DNA from: Afipia carboxidovorans OM5
Lineage (GTDB): Bacteria > Pseudomonadota > Alphaproteobacteria > Rhizobiales > Xanthobacteraceae
Length of the DNA stretch: 64,000 nucleotides
Assembly (NCBI RefSeq): GCF_000218565.1
Contig: NC_015684.1
Coordinates: 1,736,001-1,800,000, forward strand
Reading direction: 5' to 3'
Shown here: in pieces, positions 35,979 to 44,294 of the stretch
Layout: every line of letters begins with the position of its first letter
Numbering within the stretch: the first letter of the stretch is position 1
The notes under the pieces: generated by a model
The model's database searches: none
What the model was told of the DNA's origin: nothing
Seen by the model: the letters and a program-made list of their open reading frames with translations, nothing else
Program-made: the position numbers and the translations under genes

Positions 35979-36095
35979 TCGGTTTACAGGACTATGATAT
36001 GAGCATAAATTTGTAAACCGAAAACCCTTGAAACGCGGAAAATTGAGCCTACATGGCCCGGTATTCCGCTCCATCGTCCCGGTTTTGTAAACCGG
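35979..36095. promoter_or_regulatory. Divergent promoter region with TGTAAACCG operator sites
   Basis: Half-sites: TCGGTTTACA at 35979-35988, its exact reverse complement TGTAAACCGA at 36012-36021, and the full palindrome CCGGTTTTGTAAACCGG at 36079-36095 (7-bp arms, 3-bp centre). The first pair flanks a possible promoter for the XRE-protease gene, with TTTACA as a -35 candidate on the minus strand. The palindrome lies 84 bp before the CD-NTase start. Three copies of one element in a divergent region next to an XRE gene are best read as its operators. Confidence 0.72.
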
Positions 36096-36178
36096 TCTGG
36101 GTCGGACAAGTTCCACGGTGGCGCGATTTTGTTCAGCCACCGGCGAGGGCGAAACCGACCAGAAGGAATCGAGCAGCG

Positions 36179-37120
36179 ATGTTGAACAATACGCAACTGC
36201 GGTACTACGACAGCAACGTGCTGCGCTTGCCTGCCGACAAGCGCAAGGAATATCACGAGCAGGTCGATCGCCTGATCGATGAACTCCGCAAGACCGTTCG
36301 CGACAAAACCGAGATCAAGATCACCAAGGTCGTGAAGGCCGGCTCCTTCGCCAAATACACGATTCTCCGGAAGACCGCTGTCGATCCGGTCGATGTCGAT
36401 GTCGTTTTTTATATCTCCGGCCGAGACGCCAGCAAGGAGACGCTGGATAGCTTGAACGACACGATCTACGCTCTGCTGATCAAGCAGTACCCGAACAAGT
36501 CGGTCGAGGATTTCGAAATCCAGCGCAAGGCGGCGACCGTCACCTTCGTGGGAACAGGCCTCAGCGTCGATATCGTGCCGGTCATCGAAGACGAGAACCG
36601 TGCCGGCTATGGCTGGCAGTTCGACATTCACGACGGCACGAAGACGCAGACATGCGCGCCCTGCCAGATCAAGTTCGTCCGCGACCGCAAGGACCAGGAC
36701 GCGGATTTCCGCACCTTGGTGCGCATGGCCAAGAAGTGGCGCAACCAGGCGGAACTGAAGCCGCTGAAGTCCTTCGCCATCGAGCTGATCATGGCGCATG
36801 TCCTCGCCAAGCAGGGCAATGGCGGAAGCATCGAACAGCGCTTCCGCAATTTCCTCCTCTACGTCGCGCAGTCGCAGTTGAAGGAAGAAATCAAGTTTCC
36901 CGAGAATGTCGCGCCGTTCACGACGTTCTCCGATCCGGTGGTCATTCTCGATCCGGTCTACAGCCTCAACAACGTGACCAGCCGGATTTCCGAGGAGGAG
37001 CGGAAAGAAATTGCCGCCGCCGCCCAGGAGGCTTGGGAGACCGCCAATTTCGCATCGGCCGAGAACGACAATGAGGTCTGGAAGGAGATCTTCGGCCCTC
37101 GCTTCAAGACGGAGGACTGA
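36179..37120 (+). CDS. CBASS CD-NTase (oligonucleotide cyclase)
   Basis: The start at ATG 36179 follows AAGGAA and gives 313 residues. The nucleotidyltransferase signature is intact: GSF at 55-57 (KAGSFAKYT), the metal-binding pair Asp72 and Asp74 (DPVDVDVVFY) and a third Asp131 (SVDIVPV). The C-terminal helical domain is typical of bacterial CD-NTases that work with HORMA proteins. On infection it would make a cyclic di- or trinucleotide that activates the effector. It is first in an operon with HORMA and TRIP13 genes, so the locus is type III CBASS. The product nucleotide cannot be read from the sequence. Confidence 0.9.
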   Translation: MLNNTQLRYYDSNVLRLPADKRKEYHEQVDRLIDELRKTVRDKTEIKITKVVKAGSFAKYTILRKTAVDPVDVDVVFYISGRDASKETLDSLNDTIYALLIKQYPNKSVEDFEIQRKAATVTFVGTGLSVDIVPVIEDENRAGYGWQFDIHDGTKTQTCAPCQIKFVRDRKDQDADFRTLVRMAKKWRNQAELKPLKSFAIELIMAHVLAKQGNGGSIEQRFRNFLLYVAQSQLKEEIKFPENVAPFTTFSDPVVILDPVYSLNNVTSRISEEERKEIAAAAQEAWETANFASAENDNEVWKEIFGPRFKTED

Positions 37121-37122
37121 AG

Positions 37123-37623
37123 ATGAGCATGACCCAGGTCAGAAGCGCGAGCGCGACCTACACCTATGTCGACATCGAGAACGTCGTTCGGCGCGTCAAC
37201 GCCGATCTCGTGATGATCGCAGACAGCACCGGCTGCTGGACGCCGGAGGAGGCCCGCAACTACGCCCATGACGTCGAGGTCCTGGCCAAGGCCGGCTACC
37301 TCAAATGGGTCGACGTCACGCTGATCAGCAACGGCGTCGAGATCAAGGCCGTCAGGTTCGAGGTCGATACCGACGCCGGCTCGCTGTCCACGAGCCGGCC
37401 CGGCGGCGTCCTCTGGCCGAAGGTCGCAGGAGCCAAGCTTCGTATCGTGCTGAGCTACACCGACGATTACACCAGCGCCGCACGTGAAGCCACGAAAGGC
37501 AAGCTCAAAATCGGTTGGGTGACCTGCTACGACGATACCAGCCATGCCGCTCTCTCGTCGTCCGGCGGCCGCAACTATGTCAGCAACGCCTACGGCATGC
37601 AGCGCAAGGATTGGGCCTCGTGA
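37123..37623 (+). CDS. cap7: Bacterial HORMA-domain protein (Cap7) of type III CBASS
   Basis: A 166-residue protein closely matching the known pattern of bacterial HORMA1 proteins: SATYTYVDIENVVRRVNADL at the start, YAHDVEVLAKAGYLKWVDVTLI, STSRPGGVLWP, RIVLSYTD and a C-terminal safety-belt segment ending SNAYGMQRKDW. It senses a phage-derived peptide, closes, and activates the CD-NTase. It starts 2 bp after the cyclase stop. One HORMA gene only, so subtype III-A rather than III-B. Confidence 0.92.
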   Translation: MSMTQVRSASATYTYVDIENVVRRVNADLVMIADSTGCWTPEEARNYAHDVEVLAKAGYLKWVDVTLISNGVEIKAVRFEVDTDAGSLSTSRPGGVLWPKVAGAKLRIVLSYTDDYTSAAREATKGKLKIGWVTCYDDTSHAALSSSGGRNYVSNAYGMQRKDWAS

Positions 37624-38516
37624 GTCAACCCAGCATCTTCGACAGCGAGACGCCGTTACCCAGCGATACGCTGGCCAAACGCGAAAAGACCCTTCTGGGC
37701 TTCGATACCCGATATGCGCGGGTCCACGACCAGCTTCGTCTGTTGCTGAATGTTCGCGAACTGGCGGGCTGGAGCCAGAAAAACCACGGCAAGAGCCTTC
37801 CGATCTGCGATCTCGTCGCCGAGCAGTACCCGCTGGTGATCTTTCACGGCGATGTCGGCACCGGCAAGACCGCAACAGCGGAGTGCATCGCCAACAAGCT
37901 GGTCATTGAGGCCAGAAGCGAAGACTCTATCCTGTTCAAATTGAGCAACCGCGTCCGCGGCAGCGGCATGGTCGGCGAGATGGGGACATTGATCGCGGAA
38001 GCCTTCAAGAAGGTCATTCAATCCGCCGGCAAGCACCGCCGCGCGGTCCTGATCATCGACGAAGGCGATAGCCTCGGCGCCTCGCGTGCCCAGGAGCACA
38101 GCCACCACGAAGACAAGGTGGCGGTGAACACGCTTATTCAGGGCGTCGATGACCTGCGCCAGTATGGCGGCCGGATCGTGGTGATCCTATGCACCAACCG
38201 GCTGTCGGTCCTCGATCCCGCCTTGCGCCGCCGCGCTGCCATCATCGAGGAGTTCCGCCGTCCGACCGATGACGAGCGTCGCCAATTGCTGACGATGGAT
38301 CTGGCCGGTCTGTCCCTCACGCCCATTCAGCTATCGCAGCTCGTCGAGGCCACCGGAGCGCGGGCAGGCAAGCCGCCGTGGACCTATTCGGATATCAGGA
38401 CGAGGCTCTATCCGGCCGCACTGGCAAAAGCTTTCCCGAGCGGGCCGCTGCGCTTCGACCACCTCAAGCTTGCCGCGGCGGGGATCGCCGCGTCGCCGGT
38501 GATGGAGGATCGCTGA
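37620..38516 (+). CDS. cap6: TRIP13-like AAA+ remodeller (Cap6) of type III CBASS
   Basis: Start GTG 37620 overlaps the HORMA stop (GTGA), giving 298 residues. Walker A is GDVGTGKT (about 77-84), Walker B VLIIDEGDSLG (about 143-153), with sensor CTNRLSVLDPALRRRAAI. This is the Pch2/TRIP13 family that opens HORMA proteins and keeps the cyclase off in the absence of infection. Its stop overlaps the effector start. Confidence 0.92.
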   Translation: MSQPSIFDSETPLPSDTLAKREKTLLGFDTRYARVHDQLRLLLNVRELAGWSQKNHGKSLPICDLVAEQYPLVIFHGDVGTGKTATAECIANKLVIEARSEDSILFKLSNRVRGSGMVGEMGTLIAEAFKKVIQSAGKHRRAVLIIDEGDSLGASRAQEHSHHEDKVAVNTLIQGVDDLRQYGGRIVVILCTNRLSVLDPALRRRAAIIEEFRRPTDDERRQLLTMDLAGLSLTPIQLSQLVEATGARAGKPPWTYSDIRTRLYPAALAKAFPSGPLRFDHLKLAAAGIAASPVMEDR

Positions 38517-39682
38517 TGGCGCGCTCCCCGCTATTCGGTCGGCGCATCCACATTGCCGGCAGCATCGTCGAAGACCTTGCCGTCGCCTCGACCGCCGACG
38601 TCAACCAGGCCCGCGAGCTCGTTGCCGCGCTGGTCAAGGAATTGGTCCGTCGCGGCGCGAATTTCGTCGTCCCTGTCGACGCCGAACCTCTGCGCAAATC
38701 CGACGGCCTTCCGATCTGCTTCGATTGGCTGATCTGGAAGACGCTTAAGGAGAGCCTCGCGTCACGTCCGGCGAATGTTTCGGGCCCGCTCGCGGTCGCC
38801 GTCCAGCATCACAAAAGCGAAGATCAGGTCCCGGCTGAATATGTCGACCTGTGGGACGAGCTGCGTAGCTCGCCAATGGTCAAGATCGAGAATGCCGCGC
38901 ACTGGAACATGGCCAGCAAGCGCATGGAGGCCCAGGCCCGCTTCGGCGATATTCTTGTCGCGCTCGGTGGGACGGAAGGGGTCCTCTATCTCGCAAATCT
39001 CTACCACGATTCCGGAAAGCCGATCATTCCCCTCCATCTTCCCGTGTCGCCGGAAACGACGGGCGCGCGCCGGCTCTACAGTTTCGGGCTGACCTCCAGC
39101 CAAACCCGCCGCCTGTTCCAGATTGCGGATGACGGAGACGCCCACGATTGGCTCAACCGGATCCGGTTTCCTGCGCGCCAGTCCGTCGCCGATCGCGTTG
39201 CAGTCCTTGTCGATCTTCTGGAAGCGTTGGAAAGGCCAAAGGCTTTCGCGGTGCGGCTGCTCAATCCGGACTTGCCGGACTATGCCGATGTTCAGGGCTT
39301 CTTCGATAACGTCGTCCAGCCCGTGATCGAGAACGAACTCGGCTATCGGCTTGTCGTGATTGATGGCCGGCAAGCCTACGACCATTCCCGCATCGACCAG
39401 GAAATCTTCGCGAAGTTGCATCGAAGCAGTGTCGTGATCGCCGACATTACGGGAGGGCGGCCGAACTGTTTCCTCGAACTGGGCTACGCGCTCGGGCGCG
39501 GCCTGCCGACCATGGTCACGGCTCGTGAGGGCTCAAATCTGCCATTTGACATCACCACATTCTCGGGTCTGCACTGGAAGAACAGCGGCGCCACCGAGGA
39601 TCGCAGGCGCGCGTTTCGTGAGCATTGGCAGGCGATCCGTACCCGACCATCCCTCGTCCCGGCGGAGCCATTGATCTCATGA
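38516..39682 (+). CDS. Putative CBASS effector with SLOG-like and TIR/NDT-like domains
   Basis: ATG 38516 overlaps the Cap6 stop; 388 residues. Residues 1-200 resemble a SLOG/Rossmann sensor: RRIHIAGSIVED at the start, later FGDILVALGGTEGVLYLANLYHDSGKPIIPL with its GGTEG loop. Residues about 265-370 resemble nucleoside deoxyribosyltransferase/TIR-like domains: YRLVVIDGRQAYDHSRIDQEIFAKLHRSSVVIADITGG and PNCFLELGYALG, where the Glu is the likely catalytic residue. By position it is the effector of the locus, perhaps a nucleotide-sensing NAD-glycohydrolase-type enzyme. This activity is inferred. Confidence 0.65.
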   Translation: MARSPLFGRRIHIAGSIVEDLAVASTADVNQARELVAALVKELVRRGANFVVPVDAEPLRKSDGLPICFDWLIWKTLKESLASRPANVSGPLAVAVQHHKSEDQVPAEYVDLWDELRSSPMVKIENAAHWNMASKRMEAQARFGDILVALGGTEGVLYLANLYHDSGKPIIPLHLPVSPETTGARRLYSFGLTSSQTRRLFQIADDGDAHDWLNRIRFPARQSVADRVAVLVDLLEALERPKAFAVRLLNPDLPDYADVQGFFDNVVQPVIENELGYRLVVIDGRQAYDHSRIDQEIFAKLHRSSVVIADITGGRPNCFLELGYALGRGLPTMVTAREGSNLPFDITTFSGLHWKNSGATEDRRRAFREHWQAIRTRPSLVPAEPLIS

Positions 39683-40233
39683 CGCGCAAGAAGGAAGTCT
39701 TCGTCTCCGTCGATGTTGAAACCGCAGGCCCAATCCCCGGCGAATACAGCCTGCTGTCGATCGGCGCCTGCGACGTCGGCGACCTGACCAAGGTCTTCTC
39801 TTGTGAATTGAAGCCGATCAACAGGAATGCCGACCCGAAAGCCTTGGAAGTGTCCGGCCTGTCGCTCGATAAGCTCTCCCGCGACGGGCTTGACCCACGA
39901 GCGGCCATGCAGGCCTTTGCTGATTGGCTCGCAGGCCTTGCCGAAAACGATAGGTCCATCGTGTTCGTCGGACTCAATGCGCCATTCGACTGGTCTTTCG
40001 TGAATTACTATTTTCACCGCTTTCTGGGCAGCAATCCGTTCGGCTTCACGGCCTTAGACATCAAGGCCCTCTATATGGGCGCGGTCGGCTGCGACTGGGC
40101 CGAGACGAAATCGAGCAAGATGGCGGAACGGCTGGCGCCCCGTCGGAAGGGCGATCACCAGGCCCTGCACGACGCGCAATATCAGGCGGAATTGTTCAGT
40201 CTGATCCGGACCAAGCTCGTGGCAAAGCCGTAG
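39679..40233 (+). CDS. cap18: 3'-5' exonuclease (DnaQ/RNase T-like), Cap18-type CBASS accessory
   Basis: ATG 39679 overlaps the effector stop (ATGA); 184 residues. DEDD exonuclease motifs are visible: VFVSVDVETAG (motif I, the DxE), GLNAPFDWSFV (motif II) and DHQALHDAQYQAELF (motif III with HxxxxxD). Exonucleases of this kind are known ancillary genes of type II/III CBASS. It might degrade phage nucleic acid or tune second-messenger levels. It is the fifth gene of the overlapping operon. Confidence 0.83.
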   Translation: MTRKKEVFVSVDVETAGPIPGEYSLLSIGACDVGDLTKVFSCELKPINRNADPKALEVSGLSLDKLSRDGLDPRAAMQAFADWLAGLAENDRSIVFVGLNAPFDWSFVNYYFHRFLGSNPFGFTALDIKALYMGAVGCDWAETKSSKMAERLAPRRKGDHQALHDAQYQAELFSLIRTKLVAKP

Positions 40234-40257
40234 AGATAGCGGGAGATTTAAGGTGGC

Positions 40258-41466
40258 ATGATCAAATTCAAGGTAGGTGGAAGGTCAGTCCGACCTGAGA
40301 ACATCGCTGGCGCCTTGATGCAGTCGGTGGTCGAAGAAGTGGCCAACGCCATGCGGGAACGCCTCGAGGCCGTTCGCCTCCCGGCAACCGGCGAGTTTCC
40401 CACCGTGGTCGTTCACGGCGATCGGCTCGATAACCTGTCGTTTTCCGTGGAAGGCTCGCCCGAACTCCTGGCATTGGTGAAACAGCGGTTCGCCGCCGAA
40501 GAGCTCGAAAACATGACGTTTGCTTCGACTGTCGGTTCAACTTCGCCTCGGGCGTTTCTTAGTTATGCACGGGAAGACCGGCAGCTCGCAGAGCAGGTTG
40601 CAGCCGCGCTTCAGGCCAATGGCATCGACACATGGTGGGCAGGCTGGTGCATCGGGGCAGGCGACAGTCTGCGGCAGAAGATCGATGAAGGCCTGGCAGA
40701 CTGCACACATTTCCTCGTCTTGCTGACGCCTGCATCAATCACAAAACCCTGGGTCAATCAGGAAATGGATGCCGGACTGGTACGGAAGCTCAACGAAAAC
40801 ACCCGCTTTATCGCCGTTCGGTCCGGCCTCGCGGCAAGCGCGCTGCCGCCCTTGCTGGCCGGAATGCTCTCGCCCTCGATCGATGATTTCGACGCGGACG
40901 TCCGCCAACTCGTCAACGATATTCATGGCATCTTGCGCAAACCTCCGCTCGGAGCGCCGCCGCTCTCCGTTCCTGCAATTGAGACGGGATATTCGCCCGC
41001 TGCGACGGCCGTGGCCAAGGTCTTCGTGGAAGCCTCAGAGACAGCCATGTTTGGCGATCCTCAACTGACCGTCCAGGAGCTGGCAACGCAAACCGCATTG
41101 TCGGAGGATGATGTACGCGACGCGTTGCACGAACTGCAGGCCTATTTCACAGTCAGCTTCGATCGTGCGTTGCCAAAGGACGAACTCTTCGTCGCCTTCG
41201 ACAAGCACTTCACGACCTCGGATCCCGCCGCCGACGCATTGACGCTGGCAAGGGATATCGTCAACGACGAGTCGTTCCCCGGCAATACGGCCGAGATAGG
41301 CGAGCGCTACGGGTGGACGCCGCGTCGTCTGAATCCGGCGGTTGCCTATCTCATCAATCGCAACCTCGTCATGGACAGCAAGGCGCTGGGGACGCACCCT
41401 TGGATCACGGCGTGGGTACAGAAAAAGACCGATGCGACGCGCAGATTTGTGAAAAGCCGATCGTAA
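40258..41466 (+). CDS. TIR-domain protein with helical C-terminal region
   Basis: A 402-residue protein 24 bp after the exonuclease gene, with an AAGGTGG ribosome-binding site. Residues about 1-90 form an N-terminal region of unknown fold. Residues 97-225 form a TIR domain: PRAFLSYAREDRQLAEQVAAAL, IDEGLADCTHFLVLLTPASITKPWVNQEM. Residues 250-402 contain winged-helix-like segments (LTVQELATQTALSEDDVRDALHELQAY and GNTAEIGERYGWTPRRLNPAVAYLINRNLV). It may be a second NAD-consuming effector on the CBASS transcript or an independent abortive-infection gene. The spacing allows co-transcription. Confidence 0.75.
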   Translation: MIKFKVGGRSVRPENIAGALMQSVVEEVANAMRERLEAVRLPATGEFPTVVVHGDRLDNLSFSVEGSPELLALVKQRFAAEELENMTFASTVGSTSPRAFLSYAREDRQLAEQVAAALQANGIDTWWAGWCIGAGDSLRQKIDEGLADCTHFLVLLTPASITKPWVNQEMDAGLVRKLNENTRFIAVRSGLAASALPPLLAGMLSPSIDDFDADVRQLVNDIHGILRKPPLGAPPLSVPAIETGYSPAATAVAKVFVEASETAMFGDPQLTVQELATQTALSEDDVRDALHELQAYFTVSFDRALPKDELFVAFDKHFTTSDPAADALTLARDIVNDESFPGNTAEIGERYGWTPRRLNPAVAYLINRNLVMDSKALGTHPWITAWVQKKTDATRRFVKSRS

Positions 41467-41679
41467 AACTACAAGCGGCTGGGGGAGTTGAGTTGATATC
41501 GGTGGTGACGGTCTTCTCGATTCGCGGAGGAATCCTGCAAGTCCGCACATGTCGAGTTTTACGCGGTCCATTCTTCGATGGTTCACTCAATCGCTCGCGA
41601 AGGAAGTGGAAATGGGCATCAAACGATGGTCGCGATTTTCTGCCGAAATCGATAGCGCATTCTTTTGACGGTTTTTCGG

Positions 41680-42630
41680 ATGAATAGCCTTTTTGATAAC
41701 GCCATTCAATCAATCCAAATTGGCATCGAAGATTTCGAGGCTAACGATCCGAAACGTGCGTTGTCGGCAGTGCGCAATTTCTATGCGGGGACTCTCTTGC
41801 TCGCGAAAGAAGTCTTGGCCCGGGCGGTGCCGAAGGCAAGTCTGGAAGATGTGCTTGCCGAGCGCCATAAAGCAGTACCCGATGGGAAAGGCGGAGTACG
41901 GTTCGTAGCCAGCACCAGGACGATTGATTTCAACGAGATTGCCGGGCGATTTTCCGCATTCAGCCTGAAGATAGACCGCTCTGCACTCGCCGAGTTGAAT
42001 CGGATTCGAAATGACGTGGAGCACCTGTACACACAGGTAAGTCACGAAAAGGCGAGGGAAGCGATTGCAAAAGCGTTTCCGGTTGTCATCGACCTGTTTC
42101 GCCAGATCCACGAGGAGCCGCACGATCATCTCGGCCAAAGCTGGGATACGATGCTTGCAGTTAAAGCTGTCTATGATCGAGAGCTGCGTCAATGTATCGA
42201 GACCTTTGAGGGTGTCGATTGGCAGTCCGAGAGCCTTGCCAAAGCAAGCCGACCTTGCCCGAAATGCGGTTCGCACCTGGTCTATCGGATAGACCAGTCG
42301 AGATCGGAATCTGGCTTTGCCGATGCCCAATGTCGTCAATGCGGTGAGAAGATTGACGCTATTGCGTTGATGGAATCGGCTCTTGACGCATACTTCGAAG
42401 CAGAGAGCCATTGGGCCGCCAAGGACGGTCTGGAAAGTCCGTTAGGCGTCTGCCCGGAATGTGCCACCAGAACCTATATCTGCTGGGAAGAGGAAAATCA
42501 GTGTACCAACTGCCACCTGGAGCTCGGCGACTGCGCGAGGTGCAACGAAGCACTCACCCCCAACAACGTCTCAGACGAATCCAGCTCTCTCTGCGGATAT
42601 TGCGCCAACCTAATGTCCAAAGATGATTAA
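41680..42630 (+). CDS. HEPN-like protein with C-terminal zinc ribbons
   Basis: ATG 41680 is preferred over TTG 41665; 316 residues. The N-terminal half is helical with RNDVEH (Arg110 to His115, Rx4H), resembling DUF4145-type HEPN domains. The C-terminal part has at least four CxxC knuckles: CPKC...CRQC (about 197-226), CPEC...CTNC and CARC...CGYC (about 255-310), likely two or three zinc ribbons that bind nucleic acid or protein. It precedes the VPA1262 gene by 29 bp on the same strand. Function unknown. Confidence 0.6.
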   Translation: MNSLFDNAIQSIQIGIEDFEANDPKRALSAVRNFYAGTLLLAKEVLARAVPKASLEDVLAERHKAVPDGKGGVRFVASTRTIDFNEIAGRFSAFSLKIDRSALAELNRIRNDVEHLYTQVSHEKAREAIAKAFPVVIDLFRQIHEEPHDHLGQSWDTMLAVKAVYDRELRQCIETFEGVDWQSESLAKASRPCPKCGSHLVYRIDQSRSESGFADAQCRQCGEKIDAIALMESALDAYFEAESHWAAKDGLESPLGVCPECATRTYICWEEENQCTNCHLELGDCARCNEALTPNNVSDESSSLCGYCANLMSKDD

Positions 42631-42659
42631 GTGATACCCCGGGCTTAGTCGAGAAGATT

Positions 42660-44294
42660 ATGAGTACTCGCGATGATGATCTCACATTCGTCAAAGATGA
42701 AATCGAGCGGCTGACCAAAGATGGCGTGCTCGGCTTCTACACTCACTTCGAGGTCACTGAAGTCGTTGCCTTCCGCGATCGTGTAGCGCCGCCGCTGAAC
42801 GTGTTTTCGGTTTTTGTGGCCGAAGACCGAGGAAATGTCGCCAGCACCGATGCCGAATTCCTGGGGCCTCGGATCAGGCTCAAGCAGGTCAGGGATTGGA
42901 CCTTTGGCGTTTGTCGTTATCTCCGACCGATCTCCGAAATCTTGAATGATTTGGCATCGTTTCAGAGGACCAAGGTGTGGCGGCCGTCTGGAGAAGCGCT
43001 CAGGATCGGGCCATTGGTTGCGATGCCGCCGCGGTTCGTGCCGGCTGACACGACAGTCATTGTCCCGTGGAACAATGTTATAAAGAACAATTTCTGGAAC
43101 GGGTCCTATGTGGTTGAACTCGCAGATCCAGACAAGGCGGAGCTAAAGTTATTCTTCGACAGCCCGCCCGCACTACAAGAACTTTCTGAACAGGTTCAAA
43201 CGGTCGCGCCGATCCGGCTTGCGAGCTTGTCCGATCGTCTTGGGAATCTTGCTTTTCAAATACCCATTACCGCGCTTACGGCGACCTTCGCGCATCAGCG
43301 ATTGTCCGGTGATGTCGTCGTCTCTCTTGGCTGGCATCCGAAAGCAAAGCCACGCAAACTCCGCGCCGCTTGCGATATGCAGTTTGACGATACGCTCACC
43401 GGATATGCCTCCGTCGAGGTCAACGGCGACAGCGCGACAGTTCCGACAGCCTCCGGGCAGGGAATGTTGCGCGCTGCACTCTGGGACGAAGAGAGCCGCG
43501 TTGTGCTGGCTGCCATGGGAAGTACCGCCTTTATCGAAACGGTGGTCACCAACATGCGCGCAATCGATCCGGAACCGCGGGTGTTTCAGATTCCAGGGCG
43601 GACCGGCGCGTCACAATCCGCGAGAGTTGGTCTTTTCCAGTCGAACAAGATCGTGGTGGAGGCACCCAAGAAAAGCAGGACCGACCAGTGGGCAAAGCAA
43701 CGCATCTATCGCGACGAAGCCGCGCGGTTGTCGCGCGAACGCCGCTTCGTGCAATATCGCCCGACGGGACCCAAGGCTGTTGCCCACGAAGCGGCATTGA
43801 AGGACTTGCATTTCCTGTTGTCCCGCTATGGCGAAGATGGTGCCTGGCTTTGGGATCCTTATCTTACGGCAACGGATGTTCTCGAAACGCTCTTTTATTG
43901 CCCGCATAGTGGGGTTGAGCTGCGCGCTCTCACGGCCGCAGCGGAGATTCCCGATGCCGATATTGAAGCCCCGGAAACCCTGACGCGTCATCAGGCGTTT
44001 GCCGCCGCGCAACGCGCTATTTTCAACAACGCTCAGTCGAACTGGCACGGCATTCGACTTGAATATCGAATGCGCTGTGGCGCCTCAGGCTGGCCATTCC
44101 ATGACCGGTTCCTGATTTTTCCGGTCAAGGACGGCGGCGCACAGGCCTGGTCGCTTGGAACGTCCGCGAACAGCTTCGGAACAATCCATCATATCCTTCA
44201 GAAGGTGGACGATGGACAACTGGTGATGGACGCCTTTGCCGAACTCTGGGATCAACTGAATCAACCGCAACACCTTATTCTCAAGAAGCCATAG
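42660..44294 (+). CDS. VPA1262-family protein with PLD-like C-terminal motif
   Basis: A 544-residue protein. The N-terminal part (FVKDEIERLTKDGVLGFYTHFEVTEVVAFRDRV onward) matches what is known of the VPA1262 N-terminal domain family. Near the C-terminus, GWPFHDRFLIFPVKDGGAQAWSLGTSANSFGTIHHILQKV resembles a phospholipase D-type HxK/R nuclease half-site followed by its GTSxN segment. An upstream LWDPYLTATDVL segment is typical of PLD-like proteins in defence loci. The stop overlaps the next gene (TAGTG), so the two form a unit. Role unknown; a nuclease effector is plausible. Confidence 0.62.
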   Translation: MSTRDDDLTFVKDEIERLTKDGVLGFYTHFEVTEVVAFRDRVAPPLNVFSVFVAEDRGNVASTDAEFLGPRIRLKQVRDWTFGVCRYLRPISEILNDLASFQRTKVWRPSGEALRIGPLVAMPPRFVPADTTVIVPWNNVIKNNFWNGSYVVELADPDKAELKLFFDSPPALQELSEQVQTVAPIRLASLSDRLGNLAFQIPITALTATFAHQRLSGDVVVSLGWHPKAKPRKLRAACDMQFDDTLTGYASVEVNGDSATVPTASGQGMLRAALWDEESRVVLAAMGSTAFIETVVTNMRAIDPEPRVFQIPGRTGASQSARVGLFQSNKIVVEAPKKSRTDQWAKQRIYRDEAARLSRERRFVQYRPTGPKAVAHEAALKDLHFLLSRYGEDGAWLWDPYLTATDVLETLFYCPHSGVELRALTAAAEIPDADIEAPETLTRHQAFAAAQRAIFNNAQSNWHGIRLEYRMRCGASGWPFHDRFLIFPVKDGGAQAWSLGTSANSFGTIHHILQKVDDGQLVMDAFAELWDQLNQPQHLILKKP

